A stretch of 64,000 nucleotides of DNA. It comes from Nonomuraea cypriaca (lineage in GTDB: Bacteria > Actinomycetota > Actinomycetes > Streptosporangiales > Streptosporangiaceae). This document shows, piece by piece, positions 38,599 through 47,130 of the stretch. A program made the translations under genes and the position numbers. The stretch covers positions 1 to 64,000 of the forward strand of contig NZ_JADOGI010000026.1 in NCBI RefSeq assembly GCF_015645445.1, read 5' to 3'. The notes beneath the pieces were generated by a model that did no database searches, was not told where the DNA came from, and saw nothing but the letters and a program-made list of their open reading frames with translations. Numbering within the stretch: position 1 is the first letter of the stretch; each line of letters opens with the position of its first letter.

Positions 38599-39003
38599 GT
38601 GAAGACCTTCCGTATCGTCCTGGCGTCCTCGGAGACGCTGGACGGACGCGCCTGCGCGATCCACATGGGAGAGCACGACCTGACCGGGATCGTGGATCGC
38701 GACCTGGTGGATCGCTCGTACGTACCCAGGTATGAGGCTTTCGTGCGCGAGCAGTTCGGCGGGGCGCGCCGGCTGGCGCGCCCCATGCCTAGGCCCTTCC
38801 TGTCCGTGTGTTTCGTCCCCGCTGACGGTCTGCACGTGCAGCTTACGCAGCAGGCGATCATTAGATATGTCCCGCGCGACGTGGCAAGCCCGCGGCTGCT
38901 CCACGAGGCAACGCTGCTCGCCAACGACGTCATGCGGTACTACGTGCTCCCGCAGGTCGCCCCCGTGATCGCGCACGACCTGCTGGCACGCACGGCCAGC
39001 TAG
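38599..39003 (+). CDS. Hypothetical protein upstream of integrase
   Basis: A 134-residue protein from GTG at 38599 with AAGGA seven bases upstream (VKTFRIVLASSETLDGRACA). It has GLHVQLTQQAIIRYVPRDVA and a C-terminal helical part. Lying 24 bp before the integrase, it could act with integration, immunity or exclusion. It is not a recognisable excisionase. No family recognised. Confidence 0.68.
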   Translation: MKTFRIVLASSETLDGRACAIHMGEHDLTGIVDRDLVDRSYVPRYEAFVREQFGGARRLARPMPRPFLSVCFVPADGLHVQLTQQAIIRYVPRDVASPRLLHEATLLANDVMRYYVLPQVAPVIAHDLLARTAS

Positions 39004-39027
39004 CCCTCAGCCCACAGAGAGGACAAC

Positions 39028-40608
39028 ATGCCGTTTACCGAAGAACGCAACGGCCGATGGCGGGTGAGATGGAGGCTCCCCGCCGGCAACTACGCCTCGG
39101 CTACTTATGACGAGTACGGCGCGCCCTTCCCCGACGAGGAGAGCGCCCGCGCCTACGGCCTCAACATGGAGGCCGACATCCGGCGAGGCATCTACAAGGA
39201 CCCGCGAGCGGAACAGCTCACGTTCCGCGAGTACGCCGAGGACTGGTATCGGAACCTGGACTTGGAGCGGTCCACGACACAGAGCTACCGCCGCATGCTG
39301 CGCGGGCACATCATGGCGGCGTTCGGGCATCTCGCCCTGGTGAACATCACGCCCGACATCGTGAACCGGTGGGAGCGCTCGGTCGTCGCGGCCGGGTACG
39401 CGATCAGCACGGCCAGGACTGCCCGCGCGGTGTTATCGAGCGTGCTCGACGACGCCAGGCGGGCGGGGCGCATCGCCTCCAACCCGGCCGAGAAGCCGCG
39501 CGGGAAGGGCCGCAAGGCAGACCGCAGGATCGAGGTGTTCGAGCAGGCGGCGAAGGTGTGGCCGTCGCCGTTCGAGGCGATCCTGATCGGCGAGCGAATC
39601 GCGCTGCTGTCCGGGCGCGAACGCGATTTCGTGATGGTCTTGCTCGCCGCCTGGACGGGCCTGCGCTGGTCCGAGCTGCTCGCGCTCACCCCGTCCTCGC
39701 TGGACGAGCGCGGGCGGCTCAAGGTGCATTGGAAGCTGTACGAGGATGACGGCCGCTGGTACTGGGGCCGTCCCAAGGACGGCAGCATGCGCATCATCGA
39801 CCTGCCCGAGTGGCTGTGGGAGATGGTGCGGGCGATCCGGCCGCGCCGGTGCGGCTGCCCGAAGGATGCCGCCGCCCCGTTCTGTCAGGGGCGCGAGGTG
39901 CTGTTCCTCGGCGAGCGCACGCACCACCGCCGCTCGGCGTTCTCGCGCCTCTACCTGCGCCCGGCCGCCGAGGGCGTCTATCCGACCAAGGGCAACGCCC
40001 CGGTGCTCGCCGACGCGGCGACGAGCTGGCCGGGCGAACCGCTGGCGTCTTGGCCGGCGGCCGTGCCCGGCGTCGCGTACGAGCCGCCGCTGCTGCGGCG
40101 GATCGCCCGCCAGACGCCGGGGCAGGTGAACGCGAGGTCTCAGCGGGCCGAGCTGGTGGCGTACGCGATCGAGCAGGGCGCGGACGAGCAGCTCGTCGCG
40201 CGCATGTCGCGTGAGGCGCTGATGGACGCCTACCTGCGGCCGCGCGCCGATGGGCTGGTGTCGTGGCTGCCGATCCTGCCGGACTTGACCATGCACGGTC
40301 TGAGGCACGCGCATCAGACGTGGATGGACGACGGCGCGATTAAGACGGCGCTCAAGGTCGAGCGGATGGGTCACACCGATTACACGATCTCGGCTCGTTA
40401 CGGACATGTGACCGACACGATGCGGGGCGAGTTGCTCGATCTGCTCACCGCGCTACGTGATGAGGCGCTGCGGCGGCGCTGGGAGCTGTCGCCGCGCTCG
40501 TCGGTGCGCGTCTTGGATGACGCGCTGGCGGGTATCGGGAGCCCTGTTGTCGCTCCCCTGTTCTCCCAGAATTCTCCCAAAACGCAGAGAGCCCGTCTCA
40601 CCGGGTGA
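39028..40608 (+). CDS. int: Tyrosine-recombinase phage integrase
   Basis: A 526-residue integrase. The N-terminal AP2-like arm-binding domain (MPFTEERNGRWRVRWRLPAG) and SAM-like core-binding domain (TFREYAEDWYRNLDLERSTT) precede a catalytic domain with Arg in AAWTGLRWSELL, HxxR in MHGLRHAHQTW, His in RMGHTDYTI, and Tyr in SARYGHVTDTM. An insertion of about 80 residues lies in the catalytic domain. It inserts the prophage at the adjacent tRNA-Thr. Length is at the upper end for the family. Confidence 0.95.
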   Translation: MPFTEERNGRWRVRWRLPAGNYASATYDEYGAPFPDEESARAYGLNMEADIRRGIYKDPRAEQLTFREYAEDWYRNLDLERSTTQSYRRMLRGHIMAAFGHLALVNITPDIVNRWERSVVAAGYAISTARTARAVLSSVLDDARRAGRIASNPAEKPRGKGRKADRRIEVFEQAAKVWPSPFEAILIGERIALLSGRERDFVMVLLAAWTGLRWSELLALTPSSLDERGRLKVHWKLYEDDGRWYWGRPKDGSMRIIDLPEWLWEMVRAIRPRRCGCPKDAAAPFCQGREVLFLGERTHHRRSAFSRLYLRPAAEGVYPTKGNAPVLADAATSWPGEPLASWPAAVPGVAYEPPLLRRIARQTPGQVNARSQRAELVAYAIEQGADEQLVARMSREALMDAYLRPRADGLVSWLPILPDLTMHGLRHAHQTWMDDGAIKTALKVERMGHTDYTISARYGHVTDTMRGELLDLLTALRDEALRRRWELSPRSSVRVLDDALAGIGSPVVAPLFSQNSPKTQRARLTG

Positions 40609-40623
40609 GGTGAAACGGGCTCT
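40588..40623 (-). terminator. Terminator of tRNA-Thr, overlapping int 3' end
   Basis: AGAGCCCGT/ACGGGCTCT 9-bp stem with inner pairing; on the minus strand it is followed by CTGCGTTTTGGG. It lies within the last codons of int, so phage DNA supplies the terminator for the host tRNA. Confidence 0.6.
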
Positions 40624-40631
40624 GAGCTGGG

Positions 40632-40705
40632 AGCCGCCTTGGGGATTCGAACCCCAGACCCCTTCATTACGAGTGAAGTGCTCTGGCCGACTGAGCTAAG
40701 GCGGC
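40632..40705 (-). tRNA. tRNA-Thr(CGU), phage attachment gene
   Basis: Minus-strand cloverleaf: acceptor GCCGCCT/AGGCGGC, D arm AGCTCAGTCGGCCAGAGC, anticodon arm CTTCA-CTCGTAA-TGAAG with anticodon CGT, T arm CTGGGGTTCGAATCCCCAA. Discriminator base T at 40632, CCA not encoded. Its 3' end faces the integrase, marking the integration site. Confidence 0.95.
40633..40680. other. Probable right attachment site (att core region)
   Basis: The T arm to anticodon part of tRNA-Thr next to int. The core usually lies here and restores the tRNA. The second copy is outside the window, so limits are not known. Confidence 0.6.
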
Positions 40706-40909
40706 GTGCCTTGCGGCGTGGACGAGTCTACAGGAGCTCAAGGGGTTCTCGCTCCCACCAATGGGGCGACCACCGCCTATTCACCGATCCGCCGCGCAGG
40801 AGTACCGTGAACATGCTGCCTGAGGTGGTCGGGGGCCCTTTCACTGTCGCCGGAGACAACCCTCCCGGCGACCGCGCGGCGGGCTTTTCGCACATCATAC
40901 GGAGGCCTC

Positions 40910-41779
40910 TTGAGCCGCATCGTGATCGCACCTGACGGCAGAAAGCTGGCGGTCGAAGAGCGGGGCAAGCCCGACGGGAGTGCGATCTTCCTCCTGCACG
41001 GCACCCCCGGCAGCCGGCTGGGTCCCTCGCCTCGCGCTCAGGTGCTCTATCGGCTGGGGGTCAGGCTGGTCACGTTCGACCGGCCGGGCTACGGACTGTC
41101 CGATCGGATGCCAGAGAGGACGGTCGCGGACATCGCCGCCGACGTGGCCGCGATCGCCGATGAGCTGGGGCTGGAGCGGTTCGCGGTCGTCGGGCGTTCG
41201 GGTGGGGCGCCGCACGCGCTGGCGTGCGCGGCGCTGCTGCCAGAGCGGGTGACGAGGGTGGCGGCGCTGGTCAGTCTCGCGCCGCACAGCGCCGAGGGGC
41301 TCGACTGGTTCGCGGGCATGGCGGCGTCCAACGTGTTCGAGTATCTGGTGGCGCGGGCGGGGCCGCATCTCGCCGCCACGCGCCTGTCGTCGCAGGCCGA
41401 GCAGATCCGGCGGGATCCGGCGGGCAAGGTGCTCTCGATCGTGATGGAGGGCGGAGCGTCGGATCGCCGGGTCTTCTCGGATCACGGACTGCGCTGGATG
41501 ATGGTACGCAACTTCGCCGAGGCCCTGCGTCACTCGGCGGACGGCTGGGTGGACGACGTCCTGGCGTTCAACTCAGAATGGGGGTTCGATCCGGCGGTCA
41601 TCCACGCGCCCACGCTGGTGTGGCACGGCGAGAACGACGTGTTCGCGCCCGTGGAACACGCCCGGTGGCTGGGCCGGCGCATCCCCAACGCCACCGTCAG
41701 CATCCAGCGCGGAGGCGCGCACCTGGACGCGCTGAGCATCCTGCCCAGCGTGCTGCCCTGGCTCATGCGCGCGTCATAA
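40910..41779 (+). CDS. Alpha/beta hydrolase
   Basis: A 289-residue protein with a TTG start and GGAGG site. LLHGTPGSR oxyanion region, nucleophile elbow VVGRSGGAPH (Ser), acid WHGENDVF (Asp) and GGAHLD (His) give a full catalytic triad. The family covers esterases, lipases and haloalkane/epoxide hydrolases; substrate cannot be told. It is the first host gene after the prophage, 204 bp from the tRNA, and convergent with fxsT. Confidence 0.9.
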   Translation: MSRIVIAPDGRKLAVEERGKPDGSAIFLLHGTPGSRLGPSPRAQVLYRLGVRLVTFDRPGYGLSDRMPERTVADIAADVAAIADELGLERFAVVGRSGGAPHALACAALLPERVTRVAALVSLAPHSAEGLDWFAGMAASNVFEYLVARAGPHLAATRLSSQAEQIRRDPAGKVLSIVMEGGASDRRVFSDHGLRWMMVRNFAEALRHSADGWVDDVLAFNSEWGFDPAVIHAPTLVWHGENDVFAPVEHARWLGRRIPNATVSIQRGGAHLDALSILPSVLPWLMRAS

Positions 41780-41799
41780 AGAAACGCGCCATAAAGGAA

Positions 41800-44700
41800 T
41801 CAGGACGTCTGCGGCTCGACGTCGCGACTGACGCGCTGCCAGTCCCGCAACGCCCTGGTGCACGGGTGCTCCTCCCCCAGCTTGCCCGCGACGGCCACGA
41901 GCGTGTTCTTCCGCAACTCGCCGGCCTGCGACTCCTGCCCCAGCCCCCGTACGGTGACGGCCAGGTTCGCCTGGCAGGCCAGCGTGTCCGGATGCACCGG
42001 CCCCAGAGTGGCCACCAGCTTCGCCAGGGCATCGCGCTCCATGCGCTCAGCCGTCTCCAGGTCGCCCACCTCGGCGGTGCAGTTCGCCAGGTTGATCGCG
42101 CAGGACAGCGTGAACGGATGATCCCGCCCGAGTGAGTTGCACATCGCGCTGAAACTACGTTCACTCAGCTCCAGCGCCTCGTCCACACTTCCGAGCCCGC
42201 GCACGTACACGGACAGGTTGTTCGCCGCGGCTGACGCGTAAGGATGCTCCGCGCTGAGCAGTTCCTCGTAGCCGGCCAGCACGACGGCCGTCATGTCCCT
42301 GGCGCCCGCCAGATCGTCCATCGCGGACATGCAGCAGGCCAGCTCAAGCGCGGCGGCCTTGCCCTCGGGGTCGGACGGGTACAGCCGGCGGTAGCGCCCG
42401 TAGATGTCGCGGGCCAGCAGGATGGCCTCCTCGTGCTGCCCGGCCCTGCGCAGCGACACGGCGAGGCTCTTCGTGGCGCGCAACGCCTCGGGATAGTCGT
42501 CGAAGCTCAGGTCGGAGTACTGCTTGAGGGTCTGGCGGAGCAGCTCGATCGAGCCCTCGAGATCGCCGGCCTCGCGCATGTCACGGCCGAGGTTCTGGGC
42601 GGAGAGCAGGGTCGAGGGGTGGGCGGGGCCGAGCACGGTGATCATGCGACGGTAGATGTCGTCGTCGAAGTCCTTCGCGTTGCGCCAGTCACCGACGAGC
42701 CGGTACGACACGGCCAGGTTGTTCGCCGCCCGCAGCGTACGCGGATGGTCCTCGCCGTACATCTCCTGCCAGCGCTCGTACACCTGTCTCTCCTGCGCCA
42801 GCGCCTCGGCGTACATGCCGAGGACCCGCAGGTCGGCGGCGATCCCGCCGGCGGTCATCAGGGTGTGCGGGTGGTTGTCGCCGAGCAGGTCGCGCTGCCG
42901 GGTCCAGACCCACTGCTCCAGCTCGTACGCCTCCTGCAACCGCCCGAGCGACCGCTGGACGTTCGCGATGTTCGTCAGCAGGTGCAGCCGCTGCCGCTCC
43001 AACTGGTCGAACTCCTGCTCCCAGAAGTCCGCCAGTCGCTGACCGAGTTGCAGGGCGTTGTCGTACTCGCCGCGTTTCCACCAGTACCGCACGCGTTCGG
43101 TGAGGAGCTGCCTGACCTCCTCCTCGCCGCAGTTCTCGGCCCCCGAGGGCAGCAGGTGCGGCCAGATCAGGTCGTAACGCTCCCAGTTCTCCGGATCGTC
43201 CACCTCACCCTGCCGCGGCCGGGCGCCGACCAGAATGCGGTGCACCTCGTGCGCGACGGTGACCCGCTCCTCCTCCGTCATGTGGCCGCGGATCACGGCC
43301 TGGACGAGGCGGTGGACCTGCAGGGTGTTGCTGCCCTGGTCGATCTTGGCGAGCGCGAACCTGCTGATCTCCCTGATGACCCGGCCGAGTACCAGCTTCT
43401 CGCCGCGTAGCGCCTCGTCGAACGGCAGCAGCACCTTCATGGTCTCGTCGCTGTAGAGGAGCGAGAGCGAGATCGGCTCTGGTGAGAAGAAGGCGCACAG
43501 TTGCAGCAGCCGTTCGGCGGCCGGGGAGCGCTGCTTGAGCTGGCTCAGGGAGACGTTCCATGTCGCGGCGACCGGGCTCGGGTAGTCGGCGGGCTGGTTG
43601 ACGGACAACACCGCGGCCGTCTGGTGGTGCAACTCCTCGACATAGCTGGCCGCCGACTGACCGGTCTCCCCCAGCCAGGCCGCCGCCTGCTCGACCGCGA
43701 GCGGCAGGTAGCCGAGCTCCTCCGCGACGTGCAGGGCGTCGTGCGGGTCCAGCCTGGGCACCCTCCTCAGCAGGTGCTCCAGGCTCTCCTCCCGGCTGAA
43801 CACGTCGACCTCCAGCGGGGCCGCCACGCTGGACCAGGTGGGATTGCGCGAGGTGACGATGACGTGGCCGCCGCCGCTCGGCACGTAGTCGCGCAGGTCG
43901 TCGGGCTCGTCGGCGTTGTCGAAGATCAACAGCCAGCGCCCGTACGGCTGCCCCCTGCGCAGCGCCTCGCGGGCCGCCTCGGCCGCCTCGACCACGCTGT
44001 CGCCGACCGGGAGCCCCAGGCGGCGGGCCAGCTCGGCCAGCGTCGGGTTGATCAGCTCGGGCTGCTCCGCGGGCACCCACCAGACCACGTCGTAGTCGGC
44101 CATGAACCGGTGCGCGTACTCCAGCGCCACCTGCGTCTTGCCGACGCCGCCGAGCCCGTACAGTGCCTGCGGGAGCACCACCGCCTGGCTGCTGCCGACG
44201 AGCTGGTCCCTGAGCGTTTCCAGCGCCTTGTCACGCCCGGTGAAGGCGGCGTTGCGCGGCGGGACGTTCCAGACGGCGGGGGCGCCGCCGGGGAAGCGGG
44301 CGCCCGCGACGGCGGTGGCGTCGAGCACGTATCCGGGCTTGCCGACCGCGCGCAGGACCGCGTCCACGGCCTGCGCCGGGCCGAGCCGCATGAGATCGAC
44401 GGTCTGCTGCTCGCTGAAGGGCGGGATGAGCCGCAGGTCGCCCGCCACCCGCAACGCGGTCATGTCGGGGAGCGCGCTCAGGTCGTCGGCCAGGTTCTCG
44501 GCGCGGAAGTCCTGTAGGTAGGCCGCGGACAGCACGATGACGATGGGGGAGGCGTCGCCGAGCCGGCGGTCGCCGGCCTCGTTCGCCGCGGACAGCGCCT
44601 GGGGGGTGACGTAGAAGTTCGCGAGCCGCAGGATGGCCGCGATCCAGTCCGCCCACATGCGGTCCTCGGGCGCGTAGCTGAGCAGGACCTCCTGCCGGAG

Positions 44701-45693
44701 CACCGTCTCCTTGCGGGTGAACGCCTCCAGCCAGCGCAGCCGGACCGGCTCCGCCATCGCCGGCAGCCCGGTGACCTCGCCCTGCGTGATCGCGCCGGTC
44801 AGCCGTTCGTACGCGGCCAGCATCGACCCCGGCGACCCCGGCGTGTCCCCGAACGTGGCCAGCGTCTCCTCAAAGGCATAGAAGCGCTTGTACGGGACCT
44901 CCGTCGCCGCCCAGTACTGATCACGCTCATCCGGGGTCATCCCCACAGGAAAACTCTCGAACCGGGCACGGGCGTAACTGCGCCCGGCGTCGACCTTCTT
45001 CTTCTCCCCGTCGTCCACCCGCATCGGCACCGGCAGGATGCGGATGTCGCGGTCGCCGTGCCGCTCACTGATCGACCACGCGACCTTCGAGGCGCCGTCG
45101 ATGCTCTGGTCGCTCATCGTGAAGCAGTCGACCAGGACGTCCGGCATCTGAATGGTGCAGATGTCGGCGATGTCGCTGAGACCGGTCCTGCTGTCGATCA
45201 GGCAGTAGTCGTAGTTGCGCTTGATGTCCTCGCGCAGGGCGTCCAGGAAGCGGCCGCCGCCGAGCCGGTCGTAGAAGGTGTCCCAGTCGAAGGCGGACAC
45301 GAGCGAGGAGTAGTCGCGGTTCTGCTGACCGGCGGAGACGAAGTCGAGCGTGCCGCTCTTGGGGAACGTCCACTCCAGAGACACCGCGTGCGGGATCACG
45401 CTGGCGTACTCCAGATGCCAGTCGCGGTCCCGCTGCCGCGAGACCGTGGCGGCCCATCGGTACTCGTTGACGATGTCGATCACCCCGGTCGTCGCGCTGA
45501 TCACGCTGTCGTCCAGGAAGGGGCGGAAGAAGCGGTGCAGTCCGGGCGATTCGAGGTCCCAGTCCATGGTCAGCACACGCTGACCGTTGCTCGCCATGAT
45601 CCAGGCGACGTTCGCCAGCGTCATGGTGCGCCCGGTGCCGCCCTTGTAGGAGTAGAACGTGATGATCTGGCCGTCATTCCGGTCGGTTGTCAT
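41800..45693 (-). CDS. fxsT: FxSxx-COOH system P-loop/TIR/NB-ARC/TPR protein
   Basis: A 1297-residue multi-domain protein. Residues about 5-300 hold a ParA/MinD-like ATPase ([20 protein letters not shown]). Residues about 330-430 are TIR-like ([20 protein letters not shown] ... VIVLSAAYL). Residues about 480-760 are an NB-ARC STAND NTPase ([41 protein letters not shown]). The rest is a long TPR array ([20 protein letters not shown] type repeats). It is the standard partner in fxs RiPP clusters and overlaps fxsC by 20 bp. The layout is that of a sensor that switches on by nucleotide-driven oligomerisation. Actual role unknown. Confidence 0.92.
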   Translation of the reverse strand: MTTDRNDGQIITFYSYKGGTGRTMTLANVAWIMASNGQRVLTMDWDLESPGLHRFFRPFLDDSVISATTGVIDIVNEYRWAATVSRQRDRDWHLEYASVIPHAVSLEWTFPKSGTLDFVSAGQQNRDYSSLVSAFDWDTFYDRLGGGRFLDALREDIKRNYDYCLIDSRTGLSDIADICTIQMPDVLVDCFTMSDQSIDGASKVAWSISERHGDRDIRILPVPMRVDDGEKKKVDAGRSYARARFESFPVGMTPDERDQYWAATEVPYKRFYAFEETLATFGDTPGSPGSMLAAYERLTGAITQGEVTGLPAMAEPVRLRWLEAFTRKETVLRQEVLLSYAPEDRMWADWIAAILRLANFYVTPQALSAANEAGDRRLGDASPIVIVLSAAYLQDFRAENLADDLSALPDMTALRVAGDLRLIPPFSEQQTVDLMRLGPAQAVDAVLRAVGKPGYVLDATAVAGARFPGGAPAVWNVPPRNAAFTGRDKALETLRDQLVGSSQAVVLPQALYGLGGVGKTQVALEYAHRFMADYDVVWWVPAEQPELINPTLAELARRLGLPVGDSVVEAAEAAREALRRGQPYGRWLLIFDNADEPDDLRDYVPSGGGHVIVTSRNPTWSSVAAPLEVDVFSREESLEHLLRRVPRLDPHDALHVAEELGYLPLAVEQAAAWLGETGQSAASYVEELHHQTAAVLSVNQPADYPSPVAATWNVSLSQLKQRSPAAERLLQLCAFFSPEPISLSLLYSDETMKVLLPFDEALRGEKLVLGRVIREISRFALAKIDQGSNTLQVHRLVQAVIRGHMTEEERVTVAHEVHRILVGARPRQGEVDDPENWERYDLIWPHLLPSGAENCGEEEVRQLLTERVRYWWKRGEYDNALQLGQRLADFWEQEFDQLERQRLHLLTNIANVQRSLGRLQEAYELEQWVWTRQRDLLGDNHPHTLMTAGGIAADLRVLGMYAEALAQERQVYERWQEMYGEDHPRTLRAANNLAVSYRLVGDWRNAKDFDDDIYRRMITVLGPAHPSTLLSAQNLGRDMREAGDLEGSIELLRQTLKQYSDLSFDDYPEALRATKSLAVSLRRAGQHEEAILLARDIYGRYRRLYPSDPEGKAAALELACCMSAMDDLAGARDMTAVVLAGYEELLSAEHPYASAAANNLSVYVRGLGSVDEALELSERSFSAMCNSLGRDHPFTLSCAINLANCTAEVGDLETAERMERDALAKLVATLGPVHPDTLACQANLAVTVRGLGQESQAGELRKNTLVAVAGKLGEEHPCTRALRDWQRVSRDVEPQTS

Positions 45694-46900
45694 CGCCAGG
45701 CTCCATCAATCGAGGTCGTCTGACCACAGGCCCCGGCGGCGGGTACACCTGGGCCGTCTGCAGGAAGCGCTTGGACGCCACCGCCAGCATCTTCGGCATG
45801 TCGTGTCGCAGGGCGCGGAGCGAGGTGACGTCGTGGATGGCCGGGTCGCCCTCACCGCCCGTCATGGCCTCGCCCAGCGAGCGCCGCAGGCGGGGCTCGG
45901 CGTCGCTCGTCTGCGCGTCCGCCATATTCCACGGCACGACGACGGGGAACCAGCGCGCCCCCTCGTCACCGAACTTCCGCAACGTCTCGTACGTCTCGGG
46001 CCGGTCGGCGGCCCACGGATCCACCAGCACCATGCCCGGCGCGTCAGGCGGCTCGCCCGGTAAGCCGAGAGCGGCCGTCTCGGTCGCGAATCCCTGCCCG
46101 CGAGCGAACTCCGCGACATGCGAGACGACCGACCGCGGATTGTCCTCGTGCCGGTACGGATTCCATTCCTGGGCCGTCATCCCGTAGTAGTACGGATTTC
46201 GCCCTTCAGGAAGATTACCGAGGTGCGGCGCCACCACCGTCACCTTTATCCTCCTGGACACCTTGTAGTCGGCGAAGGCGTTGGAGAGCGTGGTGTAGTC
46301 GGGCAGATCATGCGCCTCGAGCAACGGAGACGACTCGGCGACCGCCTTGATGCGCCGCGCGAGCTCGAGTATCGCCTTCCGGTACGCGTCCCGCCGCGAC
46401 TGGACCTTGATCAGGCCGTACAGGCCGGTGCTGTGGTTCCTCGACCACAGGCCGTCCTGGCTGTACTGGATCCTGCTGGCGCATTCCGGCAGGTCGTCGT
46501 CCCCGACGGGGAACCACACGACGGGCATGATGACCGGCGGCGGGTCGGACATGTGGGCGGCCAGCCGCATCTGGATGGCCGACCATTCGCGGCCGCAATG
46601 CTCGCTGCCGAAATAGCGCGGGGAGTAGAGCGGCACGAAGACGCGGCAGGTGGCGAGCGCCCTGGACACCTCGCCCGGCCACTGATTTCCCAAACGTAAT
46701 TCGCGGTCGACGAATCCCACATCCGAGGCTTTTGGCAGGCTCGTTATTTGGATGAGGTCGTGGCACAAGGCGTCGAAGAATCGGTATACCCACTTGTTGG
46801 GGTCGCCGCCGCCTATGGTCTCGTCCGCAGGGGTATGCGCATAGCTCAGGAAGAAATACGGAACCTGACCACTTCCTCCGGAAGCCGACATTTCCGGCAT
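45674..46900 (-). CDS. fxsC: TIR-like protein FxsC
   Basis: A 408-residue protein. The N-terminal TIR-like fold shows [20 protein letters not shown], then [20 protein letters not shown] and [20 protein letters not shown], with the Glu/Trp expected in TIR domains. A second half ([20 protein letters not shown] ... [20 protein letters not shown]) is the conserved FxsC C-terminus. It belongs to fxs cyclophane RiPP clusters, and with fxsT suggests a signalling or defence function for the product. NAD hydrolysis has not been shown for this family as far as I know. Confidence 0.9.
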   Translation of the reverse strand: MPEMSASGGSGQVPYFFLSYAHTPADETIGGGDPNKWVYRFFDALCHDLIQITSLPKASDVGFVDRELRLGNQWPGEVSRALATCRVFVPLYSPRYFGSEHCGREWSAIQMRLAAHMSDPPPVIMPVVWFPVGDDDLPECASRIQYSQDGLWSRNHSTGLYGLIKVQSRRDAYRKAILELARRIKAVAESSPLLEAHDLPDYTTLSNAFADYKVSRRIKVTVVAPHLGNLPEGRNPYYYGMTAQEWNPYRHEDNPRSVVSHVAEFARGQGFATETAALGLPGEPPDAPGMVLVDPWAADRPETYETLRKFGDEGARWFPVVVPWNMADAQTSDAEPRLRRSLGEAMTGGEGDPAIHDVTSLRALRHDMPKMLAVASKRFLQTAQVYPPPGPVVRRPRLMEPGDDNRPE

Positions 46901-47130
46901 CGACCTCCTCCCCTCCGGGACGATTCACTATACATCCGAACAAGTCAGAGGAAGTGCTCCATAGGTGATTCCCGCCATTGCCACATCGGCCGGACCCTTG
47001 TTTTCGGTCGCTTATAAAGACATTTCCAGCAATGGCAAATCCCAGCCCGTTAGCCACGCACGCCCAACCTGAGCCACGCACGACCGACGTGGCGGCGCGT
47101 GTGCACGGCGCGTGTGCACCTGGCGCCTGC

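Larger units (their letters stand above)
1..40680. mobile_element. Temperate siphophage prophage, right-hand part
   Basis: A continuous phage genome: integrase and immunity genes at the right, recombination and replication genes in the middle, head and tail genes at the left, with the last tail gene cut by the left edge of the window. The right boundary is set by the 3' half of tRNA-Thr(CGU), which lies 24 bp past the integrase stop and faces it. Tyrosine integrases commonly use tRNA 3' ends as attachment sites. The left attachment site is not in the window, so the exact core cannot be read. Structural genes appear intact, so the prophage may be functional. Lysis genes are not seen here and are expected further left. 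Confidence 0.93.
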
